Below are positions 35,406 through 44,286 of a stretch of DNA of 64,000 nt, in pieces; position 1 is the stretch's first letter; the number at the start of each line of letters is the position of its first letter. The notes under the pieces were generated by a model, which worked only from the letters and a program-made list of their open reading frames with translations, did no database searches and was not told where the DNA came from. Source of the DNA: an uncultured Bacteroidota bacterium (GTDB lineage Bacteria; Bacteroidota; Bacteroidia; Flavobacteriales; Flavobacteriaceae); assembly GCA_902582405.1 (NCBI GenBank), contig CACHSA010000001.1:62001-126000 (forward strand). The letters run 5' to 3'. The position numbers and the translations under genes are program-made.

Positions 35406-38204
35406 ATGAGTCTATATACTGACTATTTAAAAGAAATTGAAAATAGAAAAAATCAAGGTTTAAGTCCCAAGCCGATTGATGATGCTTCTCTGCTCAATGA
35501 AATCATAGCTAATATAAAAGACAAGGGAAACAAACATAGGACTGCTTCAGTAGATTTTTTTATTTACAATGTATTACCTGGGACAACAGGTGCTGCTGGT
35601 GTAAAAGCAGATTTTCTAAAGAAGATTATTCTGGGACAGGAAATTGTGGGGGAGATTTCGCCAAAATTTGCATTTGAACTATTAGGCCATATGAAAGGAG
35701 GGCCTTCCATTAGGGTTTTACTTGATATTGCTCTTGAATCAACTGATGCTAACGCTAGAATGGCATGCGAAGTATTAAAAACACAAGTTTTTCTCTATGA
35801 AGCTGATATGGAACGGTTAGTTAATGCTCATAAAAAAGGAAATAAAATTGCATTAGAATTACTTGAAAGTTATGCTAAAGCAGAATTTTTTACTAAAATG
35901 CCAGAACTTCCTGAAAAAATTGAGCTAGTAACATTTGTGGCTGGAATTGGTGATATCTCTACAGATTTACTTTCTCCTGGTAGTGATGCACATTCAAGAT
36001 CTGATAGAGAATTGCATGGACAGTGTATGTTTGATCATAACAAAGAGCAACAAAAAGCACTTTTAGAACTAAAAGAAAAATATCCAAATCATAGGGTAAT
36101 GCTTATTGCAGAGAAAGGGACAATGGGTGTTGGTTCTTCAAGAATGTCAGGAGTAAACAATGTAGCTCTGTGGATAGGGAAAAAAGCTAGTCCTTACATA
36201 CCGTTTATTAATATCGCTCCAGTAATTGCAGGAACCAACGGGGTTTCTCCAATTTTTTTAACAACGGTTGGTGTCACAGGTGGAATAGGTTTAGACTTAA
36301 AAAATTGGGAAAAAACTTATGATAAAAATGGGCAACTTGTTTTAGACGATAATAATGAACCTGTATTAAAACAAACATTTTCTGTCGACACTGGAACTTT
36401 ACTTACCATTAATACAAAAACTAAAAAATTATACAAAGAGGGTAAAGAAGTAATGGATATTTCTTCTGCATTTACTCCCCAAAAAATCGAGTTCATGAGA
36501 GCCGGCGGTTCCTACGCAGTAGTTTTTGGTAAAAAGCTTCAAACATTTGCTGCAAAGACTCTAAATTCAAATATTAATAATATTTATGCACCATCAAAAG
36601 AAATATTTAATGAGGGTGTAGGACTTACTGCTGTAGAAAAAATTTTTAATAAAAATTCTGTTGGAACTTCAAGAAACATTCTTCATGCTGGATCGTATGT
36701 TCGAGTAAAAGTAAACATTGTTGGATCTCAAGATACAACTGGTTTAATGACATCCCAGGAACTTGAAATGATGGCTGCAACACTAATTTCTCCTGTCCTT
36801 GATGCAGGTTATCAATCTGGATGCCATACTGCATCCGTTTGGGATTTAAAGTCTCAAGAAAACATACCCAGGTTGATGAAATTTATGAGTGACTTTGGTC
36901 TTATAACAGGGCGGGATCCACAAAACAAATATCATCCCTTAACTGATGTGATTCATAAAGTATTAAATGACATTACTATTGACGATTGGGCTATTATCAT
37001 TGGTGGTGATTCACATACCAGAATGTCAAAAGGCGTTGCTTTTGGAGCTGATTCTGGAACTGTAGCACTTGCTCTCGCAACGGGTGAGGCATCAATGCCA
37101 ATTCCTGAGTCAGTAAAAGTAACTTTCAAAGGTAAAATGCATGAACACATGGATTTTCGAGATGTAGTCCACGCTACACAATCACAAATGCTTAAAAAAT
37201 TTGGTGGAGAAAATGTATTTCAAGGGAGAATAATAGAAGTTCACATAGGTACTTTACCGTCAGACCAAGCTTTCACATTTACTGACTGGACGGCCGAAAT
37301 GAAAGCTAAAGCATCCATTTGTATATCCGAGGACGATACTTTAATTGAATCTTTGAAAATTGCTAAGGCTAGAATACAAACAATGATTGATAAAGGAATG
37401 GATAACAGCAAAAAAGTTCTTCAAGGGCTAGTTGACAATGCAAATAAGAGAATAGAAGAAATTAAATCTGGTGAAAAACCTGCTCTAACTCCCGATGAAA
37501 ATGCTAATTATTATGCAGAATTTGTTGTGGATTTAAACATCATTGATGAACCGATGATAGCCGATCCAGATGTCCACAACGAAGATGTCTCTAAGCGTTA
37601 TACCCATGACACTATTCGTGAACTTTCTTTTTATCAAGGAAAAAAACCTGTTGATTTAGGATTTGTTGGTTCATGTATGGTACATAAAGGAGATATTAAA
37701 ATTGTTTCTAAAATGTTGAAAAACCTAGAAGAATTTCAAGGGGAAGTAAAATTTAAAGCACCATTGGTAGTCACAGCCCCTACATATAATATTATTGACG
37801 AATTAAAAGAGGAAGGTGATTGGGAAATTCTTCAAAAGTATTCTGATTTTGAATTTAACGATGATGCTCCTAAAAATACGGCCAGAACAGAGTACGAAAA
37901 TATTTTATACCTTGAGCGCCCAGGTTGTAATCTTTGTATGGGTAATCAAGAAAAAGCTGAAAAAGGTGACACAGTTATGGCAACATCTACAAGATTGTTT
38001 CAAGGTAGAGTGGTTAAAGATTCAGACCGTAAAAAAGGAGAATCTTTGCTTAGCTCTACTCCTGTGGTTGTTCTTTCAGCTATACTTGGTAGAACACCAA
38101 CCTTTGAAGAATACAAGACTGCCGTTAGAGGAATAAAACTAACCCAATTTGCGCCTCCTGTAAATAAATTGACCTCGAAACCTGGACATTTATTGTCTTA
38201 CTAG
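35406..38204 (+). CDS. acnB: Bifunctional aconitate hydratase 2 / 2-methylisocitrate dehydratase
   Basis: AcnB converts citrate to isocitrate in the TCA cycle. The start at 35406 gives 932 residues beginning MSLYTDYLKEIENRK. The N-terminal HEAT-like domain is followed by the swivel domain and the [4Fe-4S] catalytic core. VDTGTLLTINT, SDPHARSDRE-like LLSPGSDAHSRSDRELHGQ and the cluster cysteines in GSCMVHKGDIKI and ERPGCNLCMGNQEKA are all present. The gene is monocistronic with its own promoter. Codon use matches its neighbours. Confidence 0.97.
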   Translation: MSLYTDYLKEIENRKNQGLSPKPIDDASLLNEIIANIKDKGNKHRTASVDFFIYNVLPGTTGAAGVKADFLKKIILGQEIVGEISPKFAFELLGHMKGGPSIRVLLDIALESTDANARMACEVLKTQVFLYEADMERLVNAHKKGNKIALELLESYAKAEFFTKMPELPEKIELVTFVAGIGDISTDLLSPGSDAHSRSDRELHGQCMFDHNKEQQKALLELKEKYPNHRVMLIAEKGTMGVGSSRMSGVNNVALWIGKKASPYIPFINIAPVIAGTNGVSPIFLTTVGVTGGIGLDLKNWEKTYDKNGQLVLDDNNEPVLKQTFSVDTGTLLTINTKTKKLYKEGKEVMDISSAFTPQKIEFMRAGGSYAVVFGKKLQTFAAKTLNSNINNIYAPSKEIFNEGVGLTAVEKIFNKNSVGTSRNILHAGSYVRVKVNIVGSQDTTGLMTSQELEMMAATLISPVLDAGYQSGCHTASVWDLKSQENIPRLMKFMSDFGLITGRDPQNKYHPLTDVIHKVLNDITIDDWAIIIGGDSHTRMSKGVAFGADSGTVALALATGEASMPIPESVKVTFKGKMHEHMDFRDVVHATQSQMLKKFGGENVFQGRIIEVHIGTLPSDQAFTFTDWTAEMKAKASICISEDDTLIESLKIAKARIQTMIDKGMDNSKKVLQGLVDNANKRIEEIKSGEKPALTPDENANYYAEFVVDLNIIDEPMIADPDVHNEDVSKRYTHDTIRELSFYQGKKPVDLGFVGSCMVHKGDIKIVSKMLKNLEEFQGEVKFKAPLVVTAPTYNIIDELKEEGDWEILQKYSDFEFNDDAPKNTARTEYENILYLERPGCNLCMGNQEKAEKGDTVMATSTRLFQGRVVKDSDRKKGESLLSSTPVVVLSAILGRTPTFEEYKTAVRGIKLTQFAPPVNKLTSKPGHLLSY

Positions 38205-38223
38205 CATTTGATTTAAATAGGGT

Positions 38224-38346
38224 TTACTTCTGACATTCGGCGCAATCTTCAATATTTTTAATCTCTTTTGGAATTAAATAAGTTTTATTTACTTGTCTAA
38301 AGTTATTATTAGAAAGATTATTTAAATGATGATGTTTTAGTAACAT
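38224..38346 (-). CDS. Possible 40-residue protein with C-terminal CxxC
   Basis: An ATG-initiated reverse-strand frame of 40 codons begins MLLKHHHLNNLSNNNF and ends EDCAECQK before a TAA. It lies alone in the 278-base gap between acnB and the next plus-strand gene. The Cys-Ala-Glu-Cys ending and the His-His-His run hint at metal binding, but I do not recognise the protein and there is no supporting neighbour. It may be chance. Confidence 0.3.
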   Translation of the reverse strand: MLLKHHHLNNLSNNNFRQVNKTYLIPKEIKNIEDCAECQK

Positions 38347-38482
38347 TCAATTCAAAATTATTAAACTATTTAATGATAAATAACTAACATATGGAAGGTT
38401 TTTAAAAAATAGATTTGATTATAATCTTAGAATTAAAAATTATTTTTTAATGGTATTTATCTATTCAAAAAGTTATTAAAAA

Positions 38483-39226
38483 TTGAAAAAACATTTATAC
38501 AATCCAATACGAGATTTAATTAAAATGATTAAAGAACATATATTTGGACTAAATACTTTTTTTAAATTTAAAAAACTTAAAGAAACAAGGCTAAAAGTTT
38601 ATCAAAGTAATAAAAGTCTTTTACTTGTTGGTAGTGGGAAATCAGCTTTAGAATACAAAAATCACGATTTAAGAAATACTCATATCCTTACTGTGAATAA
38701 TTCTATAAAGGCATTTGGTGACACAATTGTCGATTATTATATGTGTGCTACTGATTTTCCACAGAAGGAAATCCCCAGCAAATCAAAATTTAAAAAAAGG
38801 ATTTCGAAGTACGAATATCGCTATCAAACATTGGCTTTTGCTAAGTATAAAAAATTCCCTTTTAGACCATTGATTGGTAAAACTATTTTTTTAGATTGTT
38901 TGAACTGGGCTTTTACTAAAGGCTATAAAAAAATTTATCTGTTAGGTTTTGACCATGATTATAATCCAAATAGAGTTAAAAAATGGGATGGGAAATACAT
39001 TACAAATAAAGAGAAATTAGAAAAGGTTTTCAATGGAAAAAATGACGAACCTGATACTTTTTACGGCCACGGAACACCAGACCCCTTAAGATTAGGAGAA
39101 GAAAATCTTCAAAATTATTTTTATTTGATTGAATCACATGCAAAATTCTATGGATCTGAAATTCTAAATTTATCTATTGAAAAAAGAGGTCTTTCAACAT
39201 TCAAAAAAGTTAAAAAAATAAATTAG
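38483..39226 (+). CDS. Unrecognised protein, DUF115/sialyltransferase-like nucleotide-sugar fold
   Basis: The 247-residue frame starts at TTG. An ATG 14 codons later (38525) is an alternative start. The segment LLLVGSGKSALEYKNHDLRN at about 46-65, followed by TVNNSIKAFGDTIVDYY, resembles the Rossmann-like start of DUF115 (MptE-like) and some glycan-modifying enzymes. GYKKIYLLGFDHDYNPN and DTFYGHGTPDPLRLGEENLQNYF are probable active-site segments. It stands alone between acnB and a convergent glycosyltransferase gene. A role in surface glycans is only an inference. Confidence 0.6.
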   Translation: MKKHLYNPIRDLIKMIKEHIFGLNTFFKFKKLKETRLKVYQSNKSLLLVGSGKSALEYKNHDLRNTHILTVNNSIKAFGDTIVDYYMCATDFPQKEIPSKSKFKKRISKYEYRYQTLAFAKYKKFPFRPLIGKTIFLDCLNWAFTKGYKKIYLLGFDHDYNPNRVKKWDGKYITNKEKLEKVFNGKNDEPDTFYGHGTPDPLRLGEENLQNYFYLIESHAKFYGSEILNLSIEKRGLSTFKKVKKIN

Positions 39227-39359
39227 TTACTAACTTATTTAAGTAGTTCATTATCAATTACTTATATTTCGATTAGGAATAAGAGATGATTTATCCAACT
39301 TTTTAGAATTTTCAATAAAAAAAAGAGACGTTAGGTGTGACCAACAATAAAAATCTGCT

Positions 39360-40385
39360 TTAAATAGTTTTAGCTATTAAATCTTGATCGAGTTTCATCT
39401 TAATAAAATCTATAGCAATTTGATCAATTAATTTTCCGGAATCATTTTCAAAATTAATCTTGATTCTTTTTGGATAATTTAACCAACTTTTAATTTCATC
39501 TAATTGTTTTAAAGAAAACCTTTTAAGAACCTTAACCCCCATACTATCTAAGGAAACTGCATTATAAATCTGTTCAATATGACCCTTCATTGGAATTACT
39601 AGTAGGGGTTTGTTCAAGAACAATGACTCAGCAGTCGTTGTAAATCCAGCACTCGCAATAACTCCATCTGCACCTGATAATAATTCTAAAAAAACATCTT
39701 CATGAATTGGATATAAATGAGAAGAACCAATTGACTTTTTATGTGATATGTTTCGTGAAAAAATATGCCATTGCCTGTGTGGAAGCTTATTTGTAATCTC
39801 AAGAATGGACTTCTCATTATAGGCTGGTAAATAAACTACAATACCCTTTCCTTCGGATGTGATTAATTTTTTGACTTTCGATCTAATGATAGGATGATAA
39901 ATTTTTTTACTGAATTTTTGATAATGTAACCCATACCCTATTTTAACCGGTGCAAAAAATTTAAGAAAACGAATTGTAGATTTGAATTTTTTTTTGGGCT
40001 TTGGGATACCTTTTTTCAAAAGAGAAAGTTGGTTACTTATTCCGAAACAGGGAACTCTTTTTAATTTACAAGACCACGCAGAGATAGGTTCAAAATCATT
40101 GATTACTAAGTCGTAATCTTTAACTCTTAAATTGATAATATCCCTGAAAAATAAAAGTAAATTATTCTTAAAAAGCGTTTTTATCCAATCTATTCCTCCT
40201 TTTTTATTATAGAATAATGTTAATCCTTTAAGGTTTTTTTTAATTGGGTAACCCAAATCTAATTTAGGTTTTGGTCCACTGATAATCACGTCAAACTGAA
40301 AACGACGACTCATAAATGGAATAAGTTCCTTAGCTCTAGAAATATGTCCATTACCAGTAGATTGTATGGCGTAAAGCACCTTCAT
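39360..40385 (-). CDS. Glycosyltransferase, GT28/MurG-like superfamily
   Basis: The 341-residue protein begins MKVLYAIQSTGNGHISRAKEL, the acceptor-binding loop of GT-B enzymes. It has the nucleotide-sugar region GVIASAGFTTTAESLFLNKPLLVIPMKGHIEQ at about 238-269. It resembles MJ1255/VC2487-type glycosyltransferases that are widespread in Flavobacteriia. Donor and acceptor are unknown. Its start shares one base with the stop of the LpxH-like gene (TAATG), and that pairing suggests a lipid A or surface glycolipid role. Confidence 0.85.
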   Translation of the reverse strand: MKVLYAIQSTGNGHISRAKELIPFMSRRFQFDVIISGPKPKLDLGYPIKKNLKGLTLFYNKKGGIDWIKTLFKNNLLLFFRDIINLRVKDYDLVINDFEPISAWSCKLKRVPCFGISNQLSLLKKGIPKPKKKFKSTIRFLKFFAPVKIGYGLHYQKFSKKIYHPIIRSKVKKLITSEGKGIVVYLPAYNEKSILEITNKLPHRQWHIFSRNISHKKSIGSSHLYPIHEDVFLELLSGADGVIASAGFTTTAESLFLNKPLLVIPMKGHIEQIYNAVSLDSMGVKVLKRFSLKQLDEIKSWLNYPKRIKINFENDSGKLIDQIAIDFIKMKLDQDLIAKTI

Positions 40386-41212
40386 TATTTCTTTATCATA
40401 TTAAATTCATTCATCATTTCATTATATAATTCTTTATATGACTTTTCTTGATCTGTTGATACGAATTTTTTAAATTTTGATGAATCATGATAATAAATTG
40501 ACCATTTAGAATTGTTATACTCCAATGCTGTTAAGTTCTCTATCCAATCTCCTGAATTCAAATACGTGACTTTACTATTTCCTATTTTGTATTTTTCGAT
40601 TTTGGGATGGTGGATGTGTCCACATACCACATATTTAAAATTATTTGATGAAGCAATTTCAACAACAATACTTTCAAATCGATTAATATATTTTATAGCA
40701 CCTTTTACACTGTTTTTGATTTTTTTTGAAAAAGACATTTTATTGCGTCCTATTTTTTCAAAAATAAAATTGATAAAACTATTTATTAAGATGAGAAGGT
40801 CATAACCAACCCCGCCAAGTTTGGCAATCCATTTAGAATATTGCATAGTTACATCAAAAACATCTCCATGGAAAAACCAAGTTTTCTTACCGTCGAGGGT
40901 TAAAATTACCTTATTTACAATGACAAATTTTCCCATTTTGAAACCTTTAAATTTCCGGAGCATTTCGTCGTGATTTCCAGTAACATAATAGATTTCCTTT
41001 CCTTCAGAAATCCACTTGAGTACATGTTTGATTATTTTCATGTGAGATTTCGGCCAATATCTCTTACTGAACTGCCATATGTCAATAATATCTCCATTTA
41101 AAACAACGATTTTAGGATCTATAGATTTCAAATAGATAAGTAATTCTTTTGCATTACATCCGTAGGTTCCTAAATGAACATCTGAAACAACTACAAGCTC
41201 GACTTGTCTCAA
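40385..41212 (-). CDS. LpxH-like metallophosphoesterase
   Basis: The 275-residue protein has the metallophosphoesterase motifs SDVHLG (near 9-14), GDIIDIW, TGNHDEM and CGHIHHP. These match UDP-2,3-diacylglucosamine diphosphatases (LpxH) and their Bacteroidota relatives. The WQFSKRYWPKSH segment is family-specific. It would cleave the pyrophosphate of UDP-diacylglucosamine in lipid A synthesis, or act on a related lipid. It is coupled to the glycosyltransferase gene. LpxH assignment is likely but not certain, because close paralogues exist. Confidence 0.82.
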   Translation of the reverse strand: MRQVELVVVSDVHLGTYGCNAKELLIYLKSIDPKIVVLNGDIIDIWQFSKRYWPKSHMKIIKHVLKWISEGKEIYYVTGNHDEMLRKFKGFKMGKFVIVNKVILTLDGKKTWFFHGDVFDVTMQYSKWIAKLGGVGYDLLILINSFINFIFEKIGRNKMSFSKKIKNSVKGAIKYINRFESIVVEIASSNNFKYVVCGHIHHPKIEKYKIGNSKVTYLNSGDWIENLTALEYNNSKWSIYYHDSSKFKKFVSTDQEKSYKELYNEMMNEFNMIKK

Positions 41213-41296
41213 ATTTATAATTTTGAATTTAAAGTAATTAAATAATGATATAAAATAGATTTACCATAAGTTAAAATTGGATTAAGTTTATGTAAA

Positions 41297-41530
41297 GTGA
41301 GTAAAATTAATAATAGATATCAAAGATTGACAACTGACCAGAAGTTGAAATTTCTACAATTATCAATGCATTATGTTATACCAAAATTGCGAAGTAGTGT
41401 TGTGAAAAACGAAGAACAAGATGTGCCATTATGGTTGGAAGATGCAGAGATTGAAATTATCAGCAGAGATAAAGAAACTGATGATTGGAAAAGTGAACTT
41501 GTGCCAATTCCAACACGTGCAGAAGCATAA
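41297..41530 (+). CDS. Small uncharacterised protein (77 residues)
   Basis: The frame starts with GTG and encodes an acidic, soluble 77-residue protein with no signal peptide or membrane segment. QRLTTDQKLKFLQLSMHYVIPKLR is a likely amphipathic helix, followed by an acidic tail with PLWLEDAEIEIISRDKETD. I do not recognise a family. A shorter version could begin at the ATG in MHYVIP. It is flanked by the LpxH-like gene (divergent) and by tRNA-Val with its terminator. Confidence 0.5.
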   Translation: MSKINNRYQRLTTDQKLKFLQLSMHYVIPKLRSSVVKNEEQDVPLWLEDAEIEIISRDKETDDWKSELVPIPTRAEA

Positions 41531-41531
41531 A

Positions 41532-41551
41532 AGTTCGCATATAGTTCGCAT
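41532..41551. repeat. Short direct repeat
   Basis: AGTTCGCAT occurs twice, 11 bases apart, just after the small protein gene and before the tRNA-Val terminator. Its significance is unknown. Confidence 0.5.
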
Positions 41552-41556
41552 TGGCA

Positions 41557-41580
41557 TAAAAAAAAGAGGTCGAAACCTCT
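41557..41580 (-). terminator. Rho-independent terminator of tRNA-Val
   Basis: On the reverse strand AGAGGT and ACCTCT form a six-pair stem with a TTCG tetraloop, followed by eight T residues. It lies 12 bases beyond the 3' end of tRNA-Val, as expected for its terminator. Confidence 0.75.
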
Positions 41581-41592
41581 CTTAAGTGTTGT

Positions 41593-41666
41593 GGGTCATA
41601 TTGGATTCGAACCAATGACTTCTACCCTGTCAAGGTAACACTCTGAACCAACTGAGTTAATGACCC
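41593..41666 (-). tRNA. tRNA-Val (anticodon GAC)
   Basis: The reverse strand folds into a full cloverleaf of 74 bases. The acceptor is GGGTCAT/ATGACCC and the D stem is ACTC/GAGT with a GG loop. The anticodon stem TTACC/GGTAG encloses loop TTGACAG, and the T arm is ATTGG-TTCGAAT-CCAAT. The loop gives anticodon GAC, reading GUC valine codons. CCA is not encoded. The canonical T loop fixes the strand; the opposite strand would appear as an Asp anticodon but lacks a correct T arm. Confidence 0.9.
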
Positions 41667-41790
41667 AAATAAGGCATAATATACAAATCTTTAATCTATT
41701 GATTCAATAAAAATTAAATTTGATAATTAGATAGAATTAATTTTTACAAATTATAATGTTTATTTAATTAGATTTGTCAAAAAAGTTGTC

Positions 41791-42897
41791 ATGATTATAG
41801 GAACTCCTAAGGAAATCAAAAACCACGAATCTCGAGTTGGTTTAAATACCGCGAGTGTTGGGTCTTTAGTTGATAACGGCCATAAAGTTTATATTGAAAA
41901 AAATGCTGGTATTAAGAGTGGTTTTTCTGACAACGATTATAAAAAAGCGGGAGCAGAAATTTTATCTACAGCAAAAGAAATTTATTCTAAATCCGAACTC
42001 ATAGTAAAAGTTAAGGAGCCTCAAAAAGAAGAATTTAGTTTAATCCAAAAGAATCAAACTTTATTTACATACTTTCATTTTTCATCCTCAAAAAGTCTAA
42101 CTGAAGCAATGATGAAGTCCAAGGCAACTTGCATTGCATATGAAACAGTTGAAACAAGTGATAAGAAGTTACCTCTTTTAACACCAATGTCTGAGGTGGC
42201 AGGTAGAATGGCTGTTCAACAGGGTGCAAAATACTTAGAGAAACCTCAGTTGGGAAAAGGAAAATTGATTGGTGGGGTTCCAGGTGTAGCCCCAGCTAAG
42301 GTAATAATTATTGGAGCTGGAATTGTTGGAACCGAGGCAGCAAAAATGGCTGCAGGCCTAGGAGCACAAGTGATTTTATTTGACATAAATCTAGAAAGAC
42401 TAAGATATTTAAGTGAAGTACTTCCTAAAAATGTAATTCCTTTATATTCTTCAAGAGAAGCAATTATAAATCACTTATCAACTTGTGACGTGATTATTGG
42501 TTCAGTTCTAGTACCAGGCGCAAAAGCCCCAAAAATAATCACAAAGAATATGCTTGATAAAATGGAATCAGGTACTGTGCTTGTAGATGTAGCAGTTGAC
42601 CAAGGTGGATGTTTTGAAACTTGCAGAGAAACAACACATCAAGAACCCGTTTATTTAATCGACGGGAAAGTTCATTATTGTGTAACTAATATTCCAGGTG
42701 CAGTCCCTATGACCTCAACAAACGCTCTAAATAATGCTACTTTAAGCTACATTCAATTAATAGCTGATTTAGGTTGGGAAAAAGCTTGCAAAAAAAATCA
42801 AGCATTAAATAAGGGACTTAATATGCATGACGGTAAAATTGTATACAAAGCTGTAGCTGAGACCTTTGGTTACAAGTACTTTGAAAATAATTTTTAA
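41791..42897 (+). CDS. ald: Alanine dehydrogenase
   Basis: This NAD-dependent enzyme interconverts L-alanine and pyruvate plus ammonia. The 368 residues begin MIIGTPKEIKNHESRVG, the family hallmark. The NAD-binding VIIIGAGIVGTEAAKMAAGLGA lies near residues 170-191, and CVTNIPGAVPMTSTNALNNAT is the conserved C-terminal block. Length matches the family. The next plus-strand gene starts nine bases downstream, so the two may be co-transcribed. Confidence 0.96.
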   Translation: MIIGTPKEIKNHESRVGLNTASVGSLVDNGHKVYIEKNAGIKSGFSDNDYKKAGAEILSTAKEIYSKSELIVKVKEPQKEEFSLIQKNQTLFTYFHFSSSKSLTEAMMKSKATCIAYETVETSDKKLPLLTPMSEVAGRMAVQQGAKYLEKPQLGKGKLIGGVPGVAPAKVIIIGAGIVGTEAAKMAAGLGAQVILFDINLERLRYLSEVLPKNVIPLYSSREAIINHLSTCDVIIGSVLVPGAKAPKIITKNMLDKMESGTVLVDVAVDQGGCFETCRETTHQEPVYLIDGKVHYCVTNIPGAVPMTSTNALNNATLSYIQLIADLGWEKACKKNQALNKGLNMHDGKIVYKAVAETFGYKYFENNF

Positions 42898-42906
42898 ACA
42901 AAGCTT

Positions 42907-44286
42907 GTGGTTGACAAACTAAAAAAAATAGTAGGAGAAGATCGTATTTTATCTGATGGTAACGAAAAATTAAGATTTGATCATATATGGAAAACAGATA
43001 TCCCTACAAATGCTATAGCAGTAGTGTTCCCAAAAGACACTAATGAACTTTCCTCAATTATGAAGGTATGTTTTGAAAACAATCAAAAGGTTTTAGTACA
43101 AGGAGGATTAACAAATTTAGTAGGGTCAACTAAAACCTTTAAGGATGAAATAATTGTCTCCCTAGACCGAATGAATAAAATTATAGAAATTGATGAAAAA
43201 AGTAGAACAATAACTCTTCAGTCTGGGGTAATCGTTGAGGATGCTATAAATGCTGTTAATGAAAAGGACCTTCTTTTACCACTAAATTTTGGAGCAAAAG
43301 GGTCTGCTCAAATCGGAGGAGTTGTATCAACTAACGCTGGGGGACTGAGAGTATTGAAATATGGAATGACAAGAGGATTAGTTTTAGGCTTGGAAGCTGT
43401 ATTATCTAATGGAGAAGTTATTTCATCAATGAAAAAAGTAATAAAAGATAATTCTGGATATGACCTAAAACAACTTTTCATAGGTTCAGAAGGGACCCTT
43501 GGTATTGTTACTAAGGTAATTCTTAAATTGGAAGAGAAACCTGAATCAAGATGTTCTGCACTCGTAGCCTTAAAAGGTTATGACAAAGTTATCTACCTTT
43601 TAAAATTTATCGAGAAAGGTTTATCTGGAACACTGACGGGCTTTGAATTGATGTGGAATGAGACATATGTAACAATGCAAGATTCCTCTGAAAACTACTC
43701 ATCTCTTCTACCAGGCACATACCCATTTTATGTATTTATTGAATCATTGGGTTCTAACTTAAGTAGTGATTTTGATAAATTATCTGAACTTATCTCTGGA
43801 GCGGCTGAACAAAACTTGATTGAAGATGCATTACTTGCACAAAATGAAAGAGAACAAAAAATTATTTGGGATATGCGCGAAGACGTTTCTGTGTTAGCAA
43901 AGAAATCTAGGTTTGACCAACATTTTGACATTAGCTTACCGATCCCTATAATTGACAGGGAAGTTCAAATCGCTACAAAAAAACTTAAACAACTATCATT
44001 TGTTGAATATGTTTTTACTTTTGGTCATGTTGCAGACGGCAATATTCATTTCATTATTGGAAAAAATGATAACTCCTTAAAAAATACAGAAAAGATTAAT
44101 CATATAATCTATTCTAATCTTAAAGAGAATGGAGGTTCTGTTTCTGCAGAACATGGTATTGGACTCGATAAAAAAAAATATCTGTATACCTCGAGGTCAA
44201 CGGAAGAAATCAACTTGATGAAGACTCTAAAAAAAATTTTTGATCCAAAAAACATATTAAATCCTGGCAGAGTAATTCCAGATTAA
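42907..44286 (+). CDS. FAD-binding oxidase, GlcD/D-2-hydroxyacid dehydrogenase type
   Basis: The 459-residue flavoprotein starts with GTG. The PCMH-type FAD domain has VLVQGGLTNLVGSTK at about 62-76 and AQIGGVVSTNAGGLRVLKYG. The C-terminal oxidase domain ends in AEHGIGLDKKKYLY and FDPKNILNPGRV. Members oxidise D-lactate, glycolate or D-2-hydroxyglutarate. The narrow substrate cannot be chosen by eye, but the arrangement resembles D-2-hydroxyglutarate dehydrogenase-like proteins. It lies directly after ald and overlaps a convergent lipoprotein gene by four bases. Confidence 0.88.
   Translation: MVDKLKKIVGEDRILSDGNEKLRFDHIWKTDIPTNAIAVVFPKDTNELSSIMKVCFENNQKVLVQGGLTNLVGSTKTFKDEIIVSLDRMNKIIEIDEKSRTITLQSGVIVEDAINAVNEKDLLLPLNFGAKGSAQIGGVVSTNAGGLRVLKYGMTRGLVLGLEAVLSNGEVISSMKKVIKDNSGYDLKQLFIGSEGTLGIVTKVILKLEEKPESRCSALVALKGYDKVIYLLKFIEKGLSGTLTGFELMWNETYVTMQDSSENYSSLLPGTYPFYVFIESLGSNLSSDFDKLSELISGAAEQNLIEDALLAQNEREQKIIWDMREDVSVLAKKSRFDQHFDISLPIPIIDREVQIATKKLKQLSFVEYVFTFGHVADGNIHFIIGKNDNSLKNTEKINHIIYSNLKENGGSVSAEHGIGLDKKKYLYTSRSTEEINLMKTLKKIFDPKNILNPGRVIPD

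Noticed and set aside
37816-38136. 106-residue frame within acnB
   Set aside because: It is a shifted frame of acnB, which has intact catalytic cysteines there.
41593-41666. tRNA-Asp on the plus strand
   Set aside because: The plus strand shows GTC in the loop position, but only the minus strand has a proper T arm and D loop, so it is tRNA-Val(GAC).
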